A stretch of DNA of 9,540 nt. Origin: Enterobacter hormaechei ATCC 49162. Lineage in GTDB: Bacteria; Pseudomonadota; Gammaproteobacteria; Enterobacterales; Enterobacteriaceae. The stretch lies in NCBI RefSeq assembly GCF_001875655.1, contig NZ_MKEQ01000004.1, forward strand, positions 50,793 to 60,332, read 5' to 3'. The notes under the pieces are model-generated. The model made no database searches. It saw only the letters and a list, made by a program, of their open reading frames with translations, and was not told the DNA's origin. The position numbers were made by a program, and so were the translations under genes. How positions within the stretch are numbered: position 1 is the stretch's first letter; every line of letters starts with the position of its first letter. This document shows, piece by piece, positions 1-7,600 of the stretch.

Positions 1-144
1 GCTTTTGATGAGAGAGAGGTTGTTGGCGTTCTTGTACCCAACCTCTTTGGCAATGGTAGCCTGACTTTTAGGCGAGATTGTGATTAACGAGTCAATGTAA
101 GCTGCGTAGCGACCTTGTTTGATCTCTGTTTCGTTGGTAGCCAT
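1..144 (-). CDS. Helix-turn-helix regulator, N-terminal fragment (cut by window edge)
   Basis: The first 48 codons are visible and read from an ATG at 144 toward the left edge, with no stop. The protein begins MATNETEIKQGRYAAYIDSL. At about residues 23-48 it has a pattern (S27-Q28-A29-T30-I31-A32, then E34-V35-G36-Y37, then N39-A40-N41-N42) that fits an XRE/Cro-like helix-turn-helix, in which a 'sQaTIAkEVGY' helix leads into a recognition helix. An AAGG stretch lies 8-9 nt upstream of the ATG. It probably binds DNA and may regulate itself and other genes here, because the dyad at 176-189 lies just upstream and recurs before the AAA+ gene. The HTH assignment rests on a short stretch; the regulatory role is inferred. 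Confidence 0.72.
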   Translation of the reverse strand, partial: MATNETEIKQGRYAAYIDSLITISPKSQATIAKEVGYKNANNLSLIKS

Positions 145-175
145 GTAGTGAACCTTGCGTGTTTTGTTTATCTCT

Positions 176-189
176 GGTAAGTGCTTACT
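176..189 (-). promoter_or_regulatory. Operator-like dyad, copy A
   Basis: The minus strand reads AGTAAGCACTTACC. Its core is GTAAG-TG-CTTAC on the plus strand, a 5-bp perfect dyad. It lies 32 bp upstream of the HTH gene start, and 12 of 14 bases match the dyad at 3117-3130, in the same orientation relative to the downstream gene. A shared repressor site is the simplest reading; the HTH protein is the obvious candidate binder, by inference only. Confidence 0.45.
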
Positions 190-190
190 G

Positions 191-218
191 ATATTACAGC
201 AAAGGCCAGGGTTGTAAA
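191..218 (-). promoter_or_regulatory. Candidate promoter of the left HTH gene
   Basis: On the minus strand TTTACA (218-213) is followed after 16 nt by TAATAT (196-191), a 5/6 and a 4/6 match to sigma-70 -35 and -10 boxes. Transcription would start near 184, inside the dyad at 176-189, which suits repressor control. A second candidate is a perfect minus-strand TATAAT at 271-266 with GTGACA 19 nt upstream of it. I cannot choose between them without data. Confidence 0.35.
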
Positions 219-302
219 GACTTATCTATTTAATTTCGATAGGCACAAAACCCCGGCATACCGCCATTATACTATGGTTTTTAGGCAATTTGTCACTATT
301 CG

Positions 303-320
303 CTTACAGAAAAAAGTAAG
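303..320. repeat. Everted CTTAC/GTAAG pair
   Basis: CTTAC (303-307) and GTAAG (316-320) form a short inverted repeat separated by 8 nt, in the same divergent control region as the dyad at 176-189. They are the same half-sites in everted order. It could be an auxiliary binding site or chance in AT-rich DNA. Confidence 0.3.
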
Positions 321-407
321 ACGTATCTGATATAGGTGCATTCCATATTGATACAATAGGTAGTAGTATTGCCGAACTTTCAAATGTGTTCAGTTGGATG
401 ATATGAA

Positions 408-620
408 ATGAAAAATATAACTTCTAAATTGACCGCCCTTGAGGTTGGACACGCATATGCGATTGGACTAGATGGCGTCGCGACGATCCTGACAGAACTA
501 GAATCTGAAGAGCTTCCCGTGGAGATGGTTGATACGACGGTTTTCACTTTTGAGCTAAAAAATAAACATTTCACTCTCATCAATACTGGTTGCGGCTCCC
601 TTGCCGTGAGAACCATTTAA
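408..620 (+). CDS. Hypothetical protein, 70 aa
   Basis: An open frame of 70 codons from ATG 408 to TAA 620, with a weak GGA at 396-398, 9 nt upstream. I do not recognise the family. The protein is soluble-looking, with alternating hydrophobic strands such as VEMVDTTVFTFELKNKHFTL at residues 38-57, and no membrane segment or signal peptide. It lies alone between the divergent control region and the operators at 631-676, so it probably has its own promoter. I saw no convincing -35/-10 pair. An ORF on the opposite strand (616-380) covers the same DNA; I prefer the plus-strand frame for its residue composition and its position, running with the downstream operon. Confidence 0.55.
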   Translation: MKNITSKLTALEVGHAYAIGLDGVATILTELESEELPVEMVDTTVFTFELKNKHFTLINTGCGSLAVRTI

Positions 621-630
621 AACACATTCC

Positions 631-676
631 TGCCTATAGATGCCTGTACGAACAGCTTAGTTGCCTGTTCGTACAG
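631..676 (+). promoter_or_regulatory. Phased operator-like repeats upstream of the VWA-AAA-polymerase operon
   Basis: TGCCTGTACGAACAG (641-655) and TGCCTGTTCGTACAG (662-676) are direct repeats offset by 21 bp, two helical turns. A partial TGCCTAT precedes them at 631-637, 10 bp before the first. Each contains the imperfect palindrome CTGT-N4-ACAG, and the two 12-mers (644-655, 665-676) are exact reverse complements. Transcribed RNA could therefore form a 12-bp hairpin with a 9-nt loop. No U-tract follows, so a DNA operator is more likely than an intrinsic terminator. The spacing differs from a LexA box (CTG-N10-CAG). It sits 54 bp upstream of the VWA gene start. Confidence 0.55.
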
Positions 677-729
677 TGATAAATTACGCACATCAGAAAA
701 CAAATTGTTTTAATAACAAGGAAATTCTC

Positions 730-3096
730 ATGTCCAAAGCCATGACCAGATCTGTGCTGAAAGAGGTACAGGACTTTCGCGACTGCGTAAAACGAGTTGT
801 AGCGATGCTATCAGGCAAACAGATACCTGTTGCAGAGCGAGGCAATGAAGCATATGTCCGCTACAACCGGCGCGGCGAACCAGTGCTGGTAAACATCCCA
901 TCTATACCGGACGACGCGTCACCAACCCTCATGAACGCAGTACGTGGTTTTCTCGACCATGAGGTAGCCCATATCCTCTTTACTGATCCGAAAGTCGCAA
1001 TGAAGATGCGCGAGAGAGGAAAGGCTCCGTCTACCGGGCTTTGGAACGCGCTGGAAGACGTTTTTATTGAACGCAGAATGGGACAGGTATTCAACGGAAC
1101 TCGTCGCAATTTGCTGGCCACACAGAACCTGGTGATCGACAAATACTTCAAGGGCAAAGTGTCAGAGGCGGTTTCAATCTGCCACGGCGACCAGCGTGAA
1201 TTGTTCCTGAAATTCTTCCTTTGCCCGGTCGTTCGCGCCTGGGATGGCCAAAGCCCTTTCATCGACTTTATGGAAGAACACTGGCACCTCATCGATAAGC
1301 CTGTAGCCTTGCTCAAAGAGCATGGTATCGACGTGGCCGTTCGCAATATGTCGAACACAGAAGACTGCGTGAAGGTCGCAGCTGCTATCGCCCAAATCAT
1401 GCAGGATATGAAAGACAAGCCAGAGGGCAAATTACCAGAGCTTAAATCGTCTGCTAGGAAGCCGTCGAAGAGTGAGGACGAGTCAGAGGAAACCCCAGAA
1501 GCCGGTGACGAACCGACTCATAGTGAATCAGCACCAAAGCGTACCAAAGGCGAAGACGACGACAAGGAAGAGCAAGAAGATGATGCCTCAGAAGAGGAAG
1601 AGTCTGGGGATTCTGATTTGCCTGAATCAGTAGATAAGGACTTACCTACAGAGGATAAAGAAATTAGTGATACAGAAAGTAAATATACAGAAGCAGGCGA
1701 AGAAGAATCAGGAGACACCCCAGAATCCGATGATGCCGGCATGGAATCAGGTGATTCTGATGACGAAGGTGGTAGTGATGACACTGGCTCTCCAACGCCT
1801 GGTGATGGCATTCGCGAAGACGCCGATGACTCCGATGGTTATGGCTCTGGCGCCGCTGGCGATAGTGATGGTGATGACGGCGAAGACTCCGATGCCAGTC
1901 ACGGGGAGTCGGAAGGAGAAGGCGAAGAGGAAGATGACGCCGCCGATCACACAGACGGCGAAGGTAAAGAAAATGAGGATGCCGCGGAAGCGCCTGAAGA
2001 CAGTGAGTCAGGCTTTGTTCCTGCTCCGGATGAAATGACTCTGGAGGACGCACTCAAGGCGCTCGACGAGATGGAAGACGGAACAGGCGAAATGACCGAA
2101 GACGCACTGTCGGCCACCATCAGCAAAGAGCTTATGAGCACCTCACTTTCTGAGTATCGCCCATACGATCGTTCATACGACTTTATCGGGTTGATTGATG
2201 AGGCTGAAGAGCATGTAAAGCGCACCAGAAAGACGTTTGGCGCAATCCCAATGCACTCACCGGTCGATCGCTACCGCATGGTTCCGGAAGGCAGAAGGCT
2301 CTTTGAACTGAAAATCGAAAAACATCTGTCAGCAGGCGTTTCTTCGACTCTGGCCAAAGACCTGGAGCGAGCTATCGCCAGCCGCAATCGAGTCCAGTTT
2401 ATCCCAGGCCAGAGACGTGGACGGATACATGGCGCGAACCTGTATCGTCTGGCAATGAACGACGACCGCGTGTTCCGCAAGAAAGAAGACCACAGAGCGG
2501 TGAACGCGTGCGTCCAGCAGGTGATCGACTTGTCCGGCTCAATGGGCGGCAGGAAGATTCAACTGGCACTCGCCAGCGCCTACACCATTGCGGATGCTCT
2601 GGATCGTATCAATGTGCCTAACATCATCACCGGCTTTACCACGTTTGGTAGCCCAGATTATGAAACCATGTCGAAGCGCGGGTTTACTCGTTTCGAGGCG
2701 CTAATGCTGCCCATTATCAAAAACTGGAATGAGAAAGCCAACTCTCCAGAGATCCGCGCCCGCATGGGCTGCGTGTGTGAGACGTTCCCCCTGCTCAATA
2801 ACGTCGATGGTGAGAGCGTCGCGCAGCTGGCGACTCTGTTTGCAGGGCGAATGGAGGACAAGAAGATCATGCTGGTTATGAGCGACGGGGCGCCATGTGC
2901 TGCAGGCGATGGGTTCCATCAGCATTTGCGAACCGTCACCAAAGAAATTGAGACGTTGAGTGACATCGATTTGATGGCTATCGGCGTTCTGACCGACGCA
3001 CCACGGCGTTACTACAAAAATTACGCACTGGTAAACAGCGTAGAAGAGTTAGGGCCGTCAGTCGTCACAGAGCTATCTCGTATCATTCTTGGGTAA
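730..3096 (+). CDS. CobT-like VWA domain protein with HExxH motif and acidic linker
   Basis: I start at ATG 730, not the longer upstream TTG frame, because AAGGA lies 7 nt before it and the upstream codons run through the operators; this gives 788 residues. An N-terminal domain carries H77-E-V-A-H81 followed by LFTD. E109 in the L108-E-D-V-F-I-E114-R stretch resembles the 'LEDvrIE' segment of CobT-like proteins, giving a zinc-metallopeptidase-like arrangement. Residues about 238-440 are an extremely acidic, Ser/Gly-rich, probably disordered linker, as in CobT. A C-terminal von Willebrand A domain (about 594-780) has the MIDAS motif D600-L-S602-G-S604 and the second metal segment M717-S-D719-G. 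VWA proteins of this type pair with MoxR/CobS AAA+ ATPases, and one follows directly. True cobalt chelation is unlikely because no CobN or cobalamin gene is present. The partner could be a replication or remodelling complex; this is inferred. Confidence 0.88.
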   Translation: MSKAMTRSVLKEVQDFRDCVKRVVAMLSGKQIPVAERGNEAYVRYNRRGEPVLVNIPSIPDDASPTLMNAVRGFLDHEVAHILFTDPKVAMKMRERGKAPSTGLWNALEDVFIERRMGQVFNGTRRNLLATQNLVIDKYFKGKVSEAVSICHGDQRELFLKFFLCPVVRAWDGQSPFIDFMEEHWHLIDKPVALLKEHGIDVAVRNMSNTEDCVKVAAAIAQIMQDMKDKPEGKLPELKSSARKPSKSEDESEETPEAGDEPTHSESAPKRTKGEDDDKEEQEDDASEEEESGDSDLPESVDKDLPTEDKEISDTESKYTEAGEEESGDTPESDDAGMESGDSDDEGGSDDTGSPTPGDGIREDADDSDGYGSGAAGDSDGDDGEDSDASHGESEGEGEEEDDAADHTDGEGKENEDAAEAPEDSESGFVPAPDEMTLEDALKALDEMEDGTGEMTEDALSATISKELMSTSLSEYRPYDRSYDFIGLIDEAEEHVKRTRKTFGAIPMHSPVDRYRMVPEGRRLFELKIEKHLSAGVSSTLAKDLERAIASRNRVQFIPGQRRGRIHGANLYRLAMNDDRVFRKKEDHRAVNACVQQVIDLSGSMGGRKIQLALASAYTIADALDRINVPNIITGFTTFGSPDYETMSKRGFTRFEALMLPIIKNWNEKANSPEIRARMGCVCETFPLLNNVDGESVAQLATLFAGRMEDKKIMLVMSDGAPCAAGDGFHQHLRTVTKEIETLSDIDLMAIGVLTDAPRRYYKNYALVNSVEELGPSVVTELSRIILG

Positions 3097-3116
3097 TTGG
3101 TTTACCCGTAAAAATA

Positions 3117-3130
3117 AGTAATCACTTACT
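3117..3130 (+). promoter_or_regulatory. Operator-like dyad, copy B
   Basis: AGTAATCACTTACT contains AGTAA-TCAC-TTACT, a 5-bp dyad with a 4-nt spacer; an overlapping register is TAAGT-AATC-ACTTA (3115-3128). It matches 12 of 14 bases of the dyad at 176-189. It overlaps the -35 region of a possible internal promoter for the AAA+ gene and lies 62 bp upstream of its start. Confidence 0.45.
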
Positions 3131-3155
3131 ATACAGCCTAATATATTTATATAAG
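3126..3155 (+). promoter_or_regulatory. Candidate internal promoter before the AAA+ gene
   Basis: TTACTA (3126-3131), 18 nt, then TATAAG (3150-3155) in a very AT-rich 96-bp gap between the VWA and AAA+ genes. The -10 is a 5/6 match and the -35 only 3/6. The gap is far longer than the other junctions in this operon, which is a second reason to suspect separate initiation. No terminator was seen after the VWA gene. Confidence 0.35.
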
Positions 3156-3192
3156 ATATACCCCACGAACGACAAACAGTAAGGAAAAACAC

Positions 3193-4428
3193 ATGACCGC
3201 TACTGCACTACAGCAAGAAGAACATTTGCCAGAAGCCATCGTCTGCAAGTGGTGTGGCAAATCCTTTCATTACCTGAAATCCCATATCTCTATGGGCCGC
3301 TGCGAGAACATTCCTGAGTCCGCGAAAGGTCTGGACGTGGACGAGGTGGTGAAAATGTACACTACTGCGTTTCCGGATGAACCAACGATCTCTCGCACGG
3401 CACTGGCCAAACTCAATGAGAAGCGTGCCGAAAAGCATTCAGGTGAAGGAAAAGTGGCGGACATTAGCGCACATCCGGGCTACGCAGGAACGGTCGAATA
3501 CAAGACCGAACTGGTGGCCGCGCACGAGCTGCTTGGCGTAACGATCAAAGAGCTGGGAACGCCACGCGGAAAACCACTACAGGTGACAGTCAACGTCAAC
3601 ACGCCATATCCGGAGTTCGTACCGGAAGCGAAGAAGAACTATGTGTATGGCGACTTCGACCTGATTAAAGACATCTTCATGATGCTGGAAATCGGAATCC
3701 CAGGCTATCTCTGGGGTCATGCAGGAACCGGTAAATCTTCTCTTCCTACGCAGCTATGCGCCCTGCTGAATCGACCACTGATCCGCGCCCAGCATACGGC
3801 GTCTATGGAAGAAGCACACGTTACAGGCCAGATCCTCGCTCGCGATGGCTCCACCTACTTCGAGCCTGGTTTGCTGGCGCTGGCGATGAAAAATGGCTGG
3901 GTGTACCTCGCTGATGAATATGACTTCGCGTTCCCGCAGATTCTGGGTGTGTACCAGCCAGTTCTTGAAGGAGAACCGCTGATCATCAAAGAGGCAACTC
4001 CGGACTGGCGCCGTATCACTCCGCATAAACGCTTTGCCTTCATTGGCACTGGCAACACTAACGGCTCTGGCGACGAAACGGGTCTCTATCAAGGAACGAA
4101 CATCCAGAACGCGGCGAACTTCTCGCGCTTCGGCATTGTTTCGAACGTGAAGTACATGAGCACTAAGGCTGAAGTCAACATGCTGGCTGAGGCTGGCGTC
4201 ATCCGCGAATACGCCGAGAAGATGGTGAAATTCGCGAATCTTGTCCGTGAAGGTTATGAACAGCATCTGATCAGCCAGCCAATCGGCCCTCGCGAGCTGC
4301 TGCTGTCCGCAAAAATCGGAATGATGCGCGGTGATTTCTCTGCCGGCATCGAAAAGTCGTTTATCAATAAACTTCCATCCACGTCTGCACAGGCAGCGCG
4401 TGAAGTGGTTCAGAAGATCTTCGGTTAA
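3193..4428 (+). CDS. MoxR/CobS-like AAA+ ATPase with N-terminal zinc-finger-like motif
   Basis: 411 residues from an ATG with AAGG 8 nt upstream. The N-terminus has C18-x2-C21-x9-H31-x5-C37, a small C2HC zinc-finger-like motif. The AAA+ core follows a linker: Walker A G175-H-A-G-T-G-K181-S182, Walker B V237-Y-L-A-D241-E242, a sensor-1-like G-T-G-N288-T-N290, a candidate arginine finger R312 in NFSRFG, and sensor-2-like G365-P-R367-E. All ATPase residues look intact, so ATP hydrolysis is expected. The pattern and the VWA neighbour fit CobS/MoxR-type ATPases, which form rings that remodel a target through the VWA partner. No other cobaltochelatase subunit is present, so a cobalamin role is doubtful. 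Its substrate is unknown; the polymerase downstream is a candidate. Confidence 0.9.
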   Translation: MTATALQQEEHLPEAIVCKWCGKSFHYLKSHISMGRCENIPESAKGLDVDEVVKMYTTAFPDEPTISRTALAKLNEKRAEKHSGEGKVADISAHPGYAGTVEYKTELVAAHELLGVTIKELGTPRGKPLQVTVNVNTPYPEFVPEAKKNYVYGDFDLIKDIFMMLEIGIPGYLWGHAGTGKSSLPTQLCALLNRPLIRAQHTASMEEAHVTGQILARDGSTYFEPGLLALAMKNGWVYLADEYDFAFPQILGVYQPVLEGEPLIIKEATPDWRRITPHKRFAFIGTGNTNGSGDETGLYQGTNIQNAANFSRFGIVSNVKYMSTKAEVNMLAEAGVIREYAEKMVKFANLVREGYEQHLISQPIGPRELLLSAKIGMMRGDFSAGIEKSFINKLPSTSAQAAREVVQKIFG

Positions 4429-4430
4429 TC

Positions 4431-4634
4431 GTGCGTAAAGGATGTTTCGGCTCTCTTATCGCAGCGTCTGAAACTGGCCGGGCTTGTCTGGCGTGTCCGG
4501 ATAGGCCCGAGTGCCACCAGTCAGCCAAAGAGGTTGCGATTTCGATGTATGGGAAGTTCGTTGGCTTCCCCAATGACAAAATCAAGAAAACCAGAAAGGT
4601 AAAAACACATGAAGGCTCTGATGGTCAGAACTGA
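4431..4634 (+). CDS. Small Cys-rich protein, 67 aa, translationally coupled
   Basis: This frame begins with GTG two bases after the AAA+ stop codon and overlaps the polymerase start by 26 bp, so it exactly fills the gap. The protein has C5, then C19-x2-C22-x5-C28 within the segment GRACLACPDRPECHQSAKEV (residues 16-35), a likely zinc or Fe-S binding site, followed by a Lys-rich tail. I do not know its function. The stop-start arrangement suggests translation by re-initiation after the AAA+ gene, since no strong Shine-Dalgarno is visible. The non-ATG start makes it easy to miss. The cysteine spacing and fit to the gap make it more likely real than a chance ORF. Confidence 0.6.
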   Translation: MRKGCFGSLIAASETGRACLACPDRPECHQSAKEVAISMYGKFVGFPNDKIKKTRKVKTHEGSDGQN

Positions 4635-7600
4635 CTTCTCCCTGGGAGAGTCGGCTCTAAAAGCAGAAAACGCGGTGAAAATCGCGAGAGACGCTGGCTA
4701 CACCGCTGTCATTTCCGCTGACAGCATGAACATTGCCAGTGTGATCCCCCTGCAGCGTGCCGCTGGCGACGACATGGCGGTTATTTGTGGTGTTAAGCTG
4801 AATGTTGTCGACGATCCGACATACGAGCACCGCGCCCGCCTTGCGAAAGAGTCAGGGGGATGTATGGAATCATTGGTACGTGATCGCAGCTACTGCTTCA
4901 CGGCACTGATAAAGAATGAGCAAGGTTATCGCGACGTGTGCGAACTGATGACCTTAGCCAACAAGCGCGAGCAATTCTACTTTGTCCCGCGTCTGGCGCT
5001 TGACCAGCTGGCGGCCGCATATGCCAAAGGCAACATCATCCTGCTGACGTCTGACATTGGCAGTGTATTCCAGCGCCAGGACTTCGCAAAGATTATCGGG
5101 ACGCTGGTCACAGCTGGAGGACGCGATAACTTCTACAGCGTGGTTTATCCGCACCCTACCCCATTCTACGACCAGATTAACGTCCGGGCGATGAAAGTGG
5201 CGAGCGCACTGAAAATAGAGCCAGTGGCGTTCTACCCCGCTTATTACGAAGCGGTCGACGACGCTGACATTAAAGACATTGCGCACATGGTTACGAACAA
5301 CATCAAAATCGATCAGCCGCATCGTCTGCGTATTCCCCACCAGCGAGATAACGCCGTTAATGGTCGCCGCCATCTCCTTGAAGCGCTGAAAGCCTTCTCC
5401 GTTCGAATGGATGTGCCGGTAACAGCTGCAATGGCCTCAACAACGCAGGACACCATTATTGAAGCCTGCACATGGCGCTGGCATGAATTGCCACCAGCAC
5501 TGCCCAAGATGGCAGACGACGAGCCTGCAACGCTGATGAAGCTGGCTGTCGCGGGGCTGCGTAAGCGTCTTACTACCAAAGAGTTTGGCTACACACCACC
5601 GGCTTCTGAGCACCGTGTGTATGTTGATCGCCTGAAGTACGAAATGGACACACTGACCCGCCTGGGCTTCTGTGGTTACTTCCTGATGGTGCGCGACCTG
5701 ATGAATCACAGCCGTGAAACTGGCATTCCTGTCGGGCCAGGTCGTGGTTCCTCTGCCGGTTCTCTGGTGGCGTGGTGTATAGGCATAACCAACGTCGATC
5801 CTATCCGTCACGGTCTTCTGTTTGAGCGTTTCATCAACCCTGAACGTCTCGACTTACCGGATGCGGATCTGGACTTCAGCCAGGCACGTCGTCATGAGGT
5901 GATCGAGTATCTGAATGAACGCTATGGCGAAGATTACGTTGCCGGTATTCCGAACTTCACCTATCTGGGCGCCGCTTCTGCGCTGCGTGACACTGCGCGT
6001 ATTTACGGTGTCGACGCTGCGGATATGGCGGTATCCAAAGAGTTCAAGAATCTGGAAGACGATAGCCTGTCTCTGGAAGAGCTGCGCGAGCAACTGGCCA
6101 GCCTGGACAAATACGCCACGAAAAACCCGGAAGCGTTCAAAGCGGCGTGTAAGCTGCAAAGCCTGATGCGTGGTTTTGGTCGTCACGCTGCGGGGATGAT
6201 CGTCGCTGGCGTTCCACTGGTAGAGCGCACGCCCGTCGAGCTGCGTGGCAATGCTCGCTGTATTGCGTTCGATAAACGTTACTGCGAGGCGATGGGGCTG
6301 ATTAAGCTGGACGTTCTCGGTCTGGCCACACTGGATCTGCTGGATAGCGCGAAACGCTACATCAAAGAGAGTACCGGGGAAGACATCAATCTCGATGCTA
6401 TCCCACTGGACGATCGCAAGGTTCTGGATGGGTTCGCTGCAGGGTACACGCAGGGCGTATTCCAGCTGGAGTCCGGCCCCATGCGCAAGCTGCTTAAAGA
6501 TCTGGGCGGTGGCATTGAACCAATGAGCTTCAAAACCGTTGTCGCCACGACCGCACTCTTCCGACCTGGCCCGATTCAATCCGGCATGTTGGACGACTAT
6601 GTCTCGGTGGCCAAAGGCTTCATGGCTCCACAGTCGCTGCACCCGGTACTGGACGAACTTACCGCGGAAACCAACGGCGTGATTCTGTATCAGGAACAGA
6701 CGATGAACGCGACACGATTGCTGGCCGGCTTCACGATGGCCGAAGCAGATGGTGTGCGTAAAGCGATCGGTAAAAAGGATATGGAAAAGATGAAGAGCAT
6801 GGGCGAGAAGTTCGTCGTTCAGGCTCAAGCTGGTTGGATCGACGTTGAGATGGAAGACGGCACAACGCAGCGCATTCACCGCGCGGAACACTTCAAATGT
6901 GAGGACGGCGCACTGCGGACGGTCGAAGAAGCGCTGGAGGCAGGTGTGAAATTGCCTATGGCTGCTGTACGCGTTACAGGGTCACAACCCGGCTTGTCTG
7001 AGACGAAAGCTAAGGAGATCTGGGATGCCTTCGAGAAGAACGGTGCGTATCAGTTCAACAAATCACACTCCGTTGCCTACTCGCTGATCAGCTATCAGTC
7101 TATGTGGCTAAAAACGCATTACCCCGCTGAGTTCTTCGCAGCTGCGCTCACCATTTTGGGCGAGGATAAGCACCAGGGGCTGGTTAAGGATGCGCTGACC
7201 TATAGCATTCGCGTATTGCCACCAGACGTTAACGTGTCATCTAACCGAATTGAGATCCGCACGCTGGAAGACGGCAGCCAGGTACTGTATGCGCCCTTCT
7301 CTGCTGTGAAAGGCTGCTCTGAGAATGGTTGCCAGGCCATCATGAGAGCGAGAGAGAAAGTTGGCGGCAAATTCGAGTCACTTGAGCAATTTGAGGAAGC
7401 GGTCGAGAAGCGTGCGTGCAACAGCCGGGTACGCGAGTCACTGCAAAAAGTAGGTGCGTTCGCATCGATTGAGCCTGGCAGTCTGCCAGCGACAGATCCG
7501 GAACGACTGCGCGACCAGGCAGAGTTGATGGGCAATCTGGTGATCGACGCTGTAAAAGCCTCTCGACCGTTCGAGATGAACCCTAAGCGCTCTGCTGAAG

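Noticed and set aside
380..616. Minus-strand ORF of 78 codons opposite the 70-residue gene
   Set aside because: Ser/Val-rich reading of the complement with no visible ribosome binding site; the plus-strand frame looks more protein-like.
644..676. LexA (SOS) box
   Set aside because: The palindromes are CTGT-N4-ACAG, whereas a LexA site needs CTG-N10-CAG.
661..729. TTG-initiated 23-residue extension of the VWA protein
   Set aside because: It runs through the operator repeats, lacks a ribosome binding site, and ATG 730 has a good AAGGA.
1518..1811. Ser-rich minus-strand ORF within the VWA gene
   Set aside because: It is the complement of the Glu/Asp/Ser-rich linker, so the Ser/Pro composition is a direct by-product.
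730..4428. True cobalamin biosynthesis (cobaltochelatase) genes
   Set aside because: No CobN or other cobalamin gene is present and the neighbour is a polymerase; only the AAA+/VWA architecture is shared.
5854..6891. 345-codon minus-strand ORF inside the polymerase gene
   Set aside because: It is antisense to the best-conserved polymerase motifs, whose plus-strand reading is unambiguous; a shadow of codon bias.
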